DNA from: a virus
Virus record (IMG/VR): IMGVR_UViG_3300021442_000731
Location: 1 to 26,538 of that record
Direction: 5' to 3' (one strand)
DNA length: 26,538 bases
Below are positions 25,115 to 26,538 of the stretch, in pieces; the stretch's first letter is position 1, and every line of letters starts with the position of its first letter. The translations under genes were made by a program, and so were the position numbers. The notes beneath the pieces were generated by a model. The model saw only the letters and a list, made by a program, of their open reading frames with translations, was not told the DNA's origin and did no database searches.

Positions 25115-26013
25115 TAAAATCCTTGTGTGACATCTTCTTTTGTTATAATAACCGTTTCAGTAAATGTAAGGGTCATTTTAATTTCAAAAGGTGCTCCATC
25201 TTCAAAGAAAAATGGTACCCCTGCTGCAGCGTAATTAACCACGCAAGCATTACATACGCTTCTTGCTATTTTAAAAGGTGCGGCACCTATGGTTAATCCG
25301 GTATAACTAGTACCGGTTTTTGTTCCATTATGTCCAAAAATAATATTAAATACATTTGGAAAAGAAAAAAAGTTTGAACCCGCGCCTCTTTTACGTGTGC
25401 CGAACGCTGCACCTGCTAGCTTTCCACTACCTCCTGCATCTCCCAAATGGGAATCTGCATAACCGGGTAATGTTGCTTTTCTAAAAAGTTGTATAATTTT
25501 TCGTATTGTTTCGGATTCGTCGCTTGATTTCGCTATCATTGGAAATTCAAAAGCAAATTTTCTAAATTTACCCGGACCTTGATATAATAAAGACATTTTG
25601 GGATTAACAGCCACATTTGTACCACCTATCGCTCTTTTTAAAAAATCATCTTTTTTAATTAAGTTACTAACTGAAGCTTCTACAATACTTGAAACTTTGC
25701 TGCCAGAAGTTACTGAATCAGCAATGGAGGATAAAGCTTTCGATACATCAACCTCTTTTCCCGAAGTAAAATATGGAGTTAAGGCTTTTGCGGCTTCCTC
25801 TGAAGTTTCCGTTAAAACAGTACCTAACCCTTCTTGTTCTGCATATACTGCTTCCGATGTGGTAATCATCGCTTGTGCGCTCATAGGTAGTGCTACCGAC
25901 CATTCCATCTGTCCGTCTCCGCCGCCAAATTGTGCAGGATAAGAATTGAACATAACCCAATGTGCTTCATCCAATGTTTGTAATTCCTTAGGATAATGTA
26001 ATGGCGTGTCCAT
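25114..26013 (-). CDS. Tail-tube cap / baseplate-tube junction protein (gp48/gp54 family, 299 aa)
   Basis: Sits on the hub and starts tail-tube polymerisation, as T4 gp48 and gp54 do. The core at residues 137-183, NPKMSLLYQGPGKFRKFAFE followed by FPMIAKSSDESETIRKIIQL and FRK, matches the family pattern of Phe-Arg-x-Phe, then a helix with R-x-I-I-x-L-F. The C-terminal part (about 218-299) with FPNVFNIIF, CNACVVNYAAAGVPFFFEDG and KMTLTFTET also fits. It is a little shorter than T4 gp48 (364) and gp54 (320), and I cannot decide between them; only one such gene is here, whereas T4 has both. An AGAGGA ribosome site lies 5 bases before the ATG at 26011-26013. It is the first gene of the leftward array, with a TATAAATA late-promoter octamer 53 bases upstream. 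Confidence 0.85.
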   Translation of the reverse strand: MDTPLHYPKELQTLDEAHWVMFNSYPAQFGGGDGQMEWSVALPMSAQAMITTSEAVYAEQEGLGTVLTETSEEAAKALTPYFTSGKEVDVSKALSSIADSVTSGSKVSSIVEASVSNLIKKDDFLKRAIGGTNVAVNPKMSLLYQGPGKFRKFAFEFPMIAKSSDESETIRKIIQLFRKATLPGYADSHLGDAGGSGKLAGAAFGTRKRGAGSNFFSFPNVFNIIFGHNGTKTGTSYTGLTIGAAPFKIARSVCNACVVNYAAAGVPFFFEDGAPFEIKMTLTFTETVIITKEDVTQGF

Positions 26014-26032
26014 TTAATTCCTCTGTTTTTGT

Positions 26033-26040
26033 TATAAATA
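26033..26040 (+). promoter_or_regulatory. Candidate T4-type late promoter for gp4
   Basis: Exact TATAAATA octamer in the divergent intergenic region, 45 bases before the gp4 ATG. The expected start is near 26046. Confidence 0.6.
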
Positions 26041-26044
26041 GGTC

Positions 26045-26058
26045 TATAGCGCGTTATA
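26045..26058. promoter_or_regulatory. GC-centred near-palindrome between the two late promoters
   Basis: TATAGCGCGTTATA, with six of seven base pairs symmetric (the remaining pair is G opposite T). It lies between the facing TATAAATA boxes, at the predicted starts of both transcripts. It could be an operator, a small hairpin in both leaders, or chance in a region rich in TATA. Confidence 0.35.
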
Positions 26059-26066
26059 TTATAAAT

Positions 26067-26074
26067 TATTTATA
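26067..26074 (-). promoter_or_regulatory. Candidate T4-type late promoter for the leftward baseplate array
   Basis: Exact TATAAATA octamer on the minus strand, 53 bases before the tail-tube cap ATG. The expected start is near 26060, so the leader would carry the near-palindrome and the AGAGGA ribosome site. Confidence 0.6.
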
Positions 26075-26085
26075 TTGAAACAAAC

Positions 26086-26529
26086 ATGGCTTATAAAGGA
26101 AAATATAAACCTAAATATCGTAGTAAATATAAAGGCGATCCTACTAAGATAATTTATCGAAGTTTGTGGGAAAGGCGTTTTATGGTATATTGCGATGAAA
26201 ACCCAAATATTATTAAATGGGCCAGTGAAGAAGTAATTATTCCATATAGGTCTCCACTTGATAAAAGAATACATAGATATTATCCTGATTTCTGGGTTAA
26301 AACTAAAATGCATGATGGATCTATTGAAACATCATTAATTGAAATAAAACCTAAAAAACAAACTGTTCCACCCAAAAATACAGGTAGAAAACGAAAGAGT
26401 GGAAGATTTTTATTAGAAATAAAAAGATATGGGGTTAATGAAGCAAAATGGAAAGCTGCATCTGCAGTTTGTAAAAAGAAAAAATGGAAGTTTATTATAT
26501 TAACTGAGGATCAATTACTATCTAAATAA
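26086..26529 (+). CDS. 4: Head-completion protein gp4, predicted PD-(D/E)XK nuclease (147 aa)
   Basis: Late head-assembly factor; in T4, gp4 (150 residues) is needed, with gp50/gp65, to make filled heads competent for tail joining. The fit over the whole length is good: a Lys/Tyr-rich start (MAYKGKYKPKYRSKYKGDPT), then IIYRSLWERRFMVYCDENPN, HRYYPDFWV and SLIEIKPKKQT. The spacing Glu29, Pro67-Asp68, Glu86-Ile-Lys88 is that of a PD-(D/E)XK nuclease, similar to TnsA-type enzymes. The C-terminus is basic (KKKKWKFII). It is the only complete plus-strand gene, and it starts 72 bases from the divergent tail-tube cap gene behind a TATAAATA box. No clear ribosome site precedes the ATG at 26086-26088. 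Confidence 0.92.
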   Translation: MAYKGKYKPKYRSKYKGDPTKIIYRSLWERRFMVYCDENPNIIKWASEEVIIPYRSPLDKRIHRYYPDFWVKTKMHDGSIETSLIEIKPKKQTVPPKNTGRKRKSGRFLLEIKRYGVNEAKWKAASAVCKKKKWKFIILTEDQLLSK

Positions 26530-26532
26530 TAC

Positions 26533-26538
26533 ATGGCA
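26533..26538 (+). CDS. Possible start of the next plus-strand gene (two codons only)
   Basis: ATGGCA begins 3 bases after the gp4 stop and runs off the window end. The close spacing fits an operon with gp4, but two codons do not allow identification. Confidence 0.3.

Noticed and set aside
25598-25942. Open plus-strand frame of 114 codons opposite the tail-tube cap gene.
   Set aside because: It is antisense to a well-supported conserved gene, has no ribosome site or recognisable domain, and similar antisense frames occur opposite most genes here (for example 21327-21641, 14710-15006, 12074-12343).
26059-26313. Minus-strand open frame of 84 codons opposite gp4.
   Set aside because: It overlaps the late-promoter region and the conserved gp4 nuclease core; its composition is that of a shadow frame.
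1-26538. Assignment to a named host (cyanobacterium or SAR11).
   Set aside because: There are no photosynthesis genes, tRNAs or other host-linked markers in the window; low G+C and gene types fit several marine T4-like groups.
1-26538. Mobile elements, CRISPR arrays, tRNAs, or defence genes.
   Set aside because: No direct repeats with regular spacers, no transposase, no cloverleaf-like segment and no long noncoding stretch were seen; the largest gap is 72 bases.

Overview
This window is a virion-structure region from the genome of a T4-like contractile-tailed phage (a myovirus). It is AT-rich (roughly one third G+C by eye) and very tightly packed. The gene families (gp4, gp48/gp54-type tail-tube cap, gp53, a gp5 spike without lysozyme, gp25, gp6, gp7-like, an enlarged gp8, a DUF4815 protein) and several small protein motifs (Gly-Tyr beta repeats, a cupredoxin-like domain) resemble the marine T4-like phages of cyanobacteria and SAR11 bacteria. 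The host itself cannot be read from this window. There are no tRNAs, integrases, insertion sequences, CRISPR arrays or metabolic genes.

Layout. From position 26013 leftward to position 1, all genes lie on the minus strand as one nearly gap-free array: tail-tube cap (25114-26013), gp53 (24557-25114), a hub protein that is probably gp27-like (22716-24548), gp5 spike (20675-22711), a small 59-residue gene (20494-20673), an unrecognised 1141-residue structural protein (17088-20513), gp25 (16638-17060), gp6 (14748-16634), a giant gp7-like protein of 2217 residues (8095-14748), gp8 (6339-8066), a 2043-residue DUF4815 protein (184-6315), and the start of one more gene cut by the window edge (1-191). 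Neighbours are separated by 1 to 28 bases or overlap (TAATG at 25114 and 14748), which suggests translational coupling. On the plus strand, the head-completion nuclease gp4 (26086-26529) is transcribed away from this array, with another start codon right behind it.

Regulation. The only real intergenic space, 72 bases at 26014-26085, holds two copies of the T4-type late-promoter octamer TATAAATA, one per strand, facing each other around a near-palindrome. A third copy sits in the 27-base gap in front of gp25 and could start a second transcript for the wedge genes.

How the genes work together. The products would build one baseplate. The gp5 spike and the hub protein form the central needle complex, and the gp48/54-type cap joins the hub to the tail tube. 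gp53, gp25, gp6, gp7 and gp8 make the wedges around the hub. The giant gp7-like and DUF4815 proteins, rich in beta-repeat motifs, probably form the periphery and fibre attachment. Points most worth attention: the cupredoxin-like domain in the gp7-like protein with a Phe at the axial position, the face-to-face late promoters, the uncharacterised 1141-residue protein with a G-rich tract and a carbohydrate-binding-like motif, and the merging of wedge and hub genes that T4 keeps in separate clusters.
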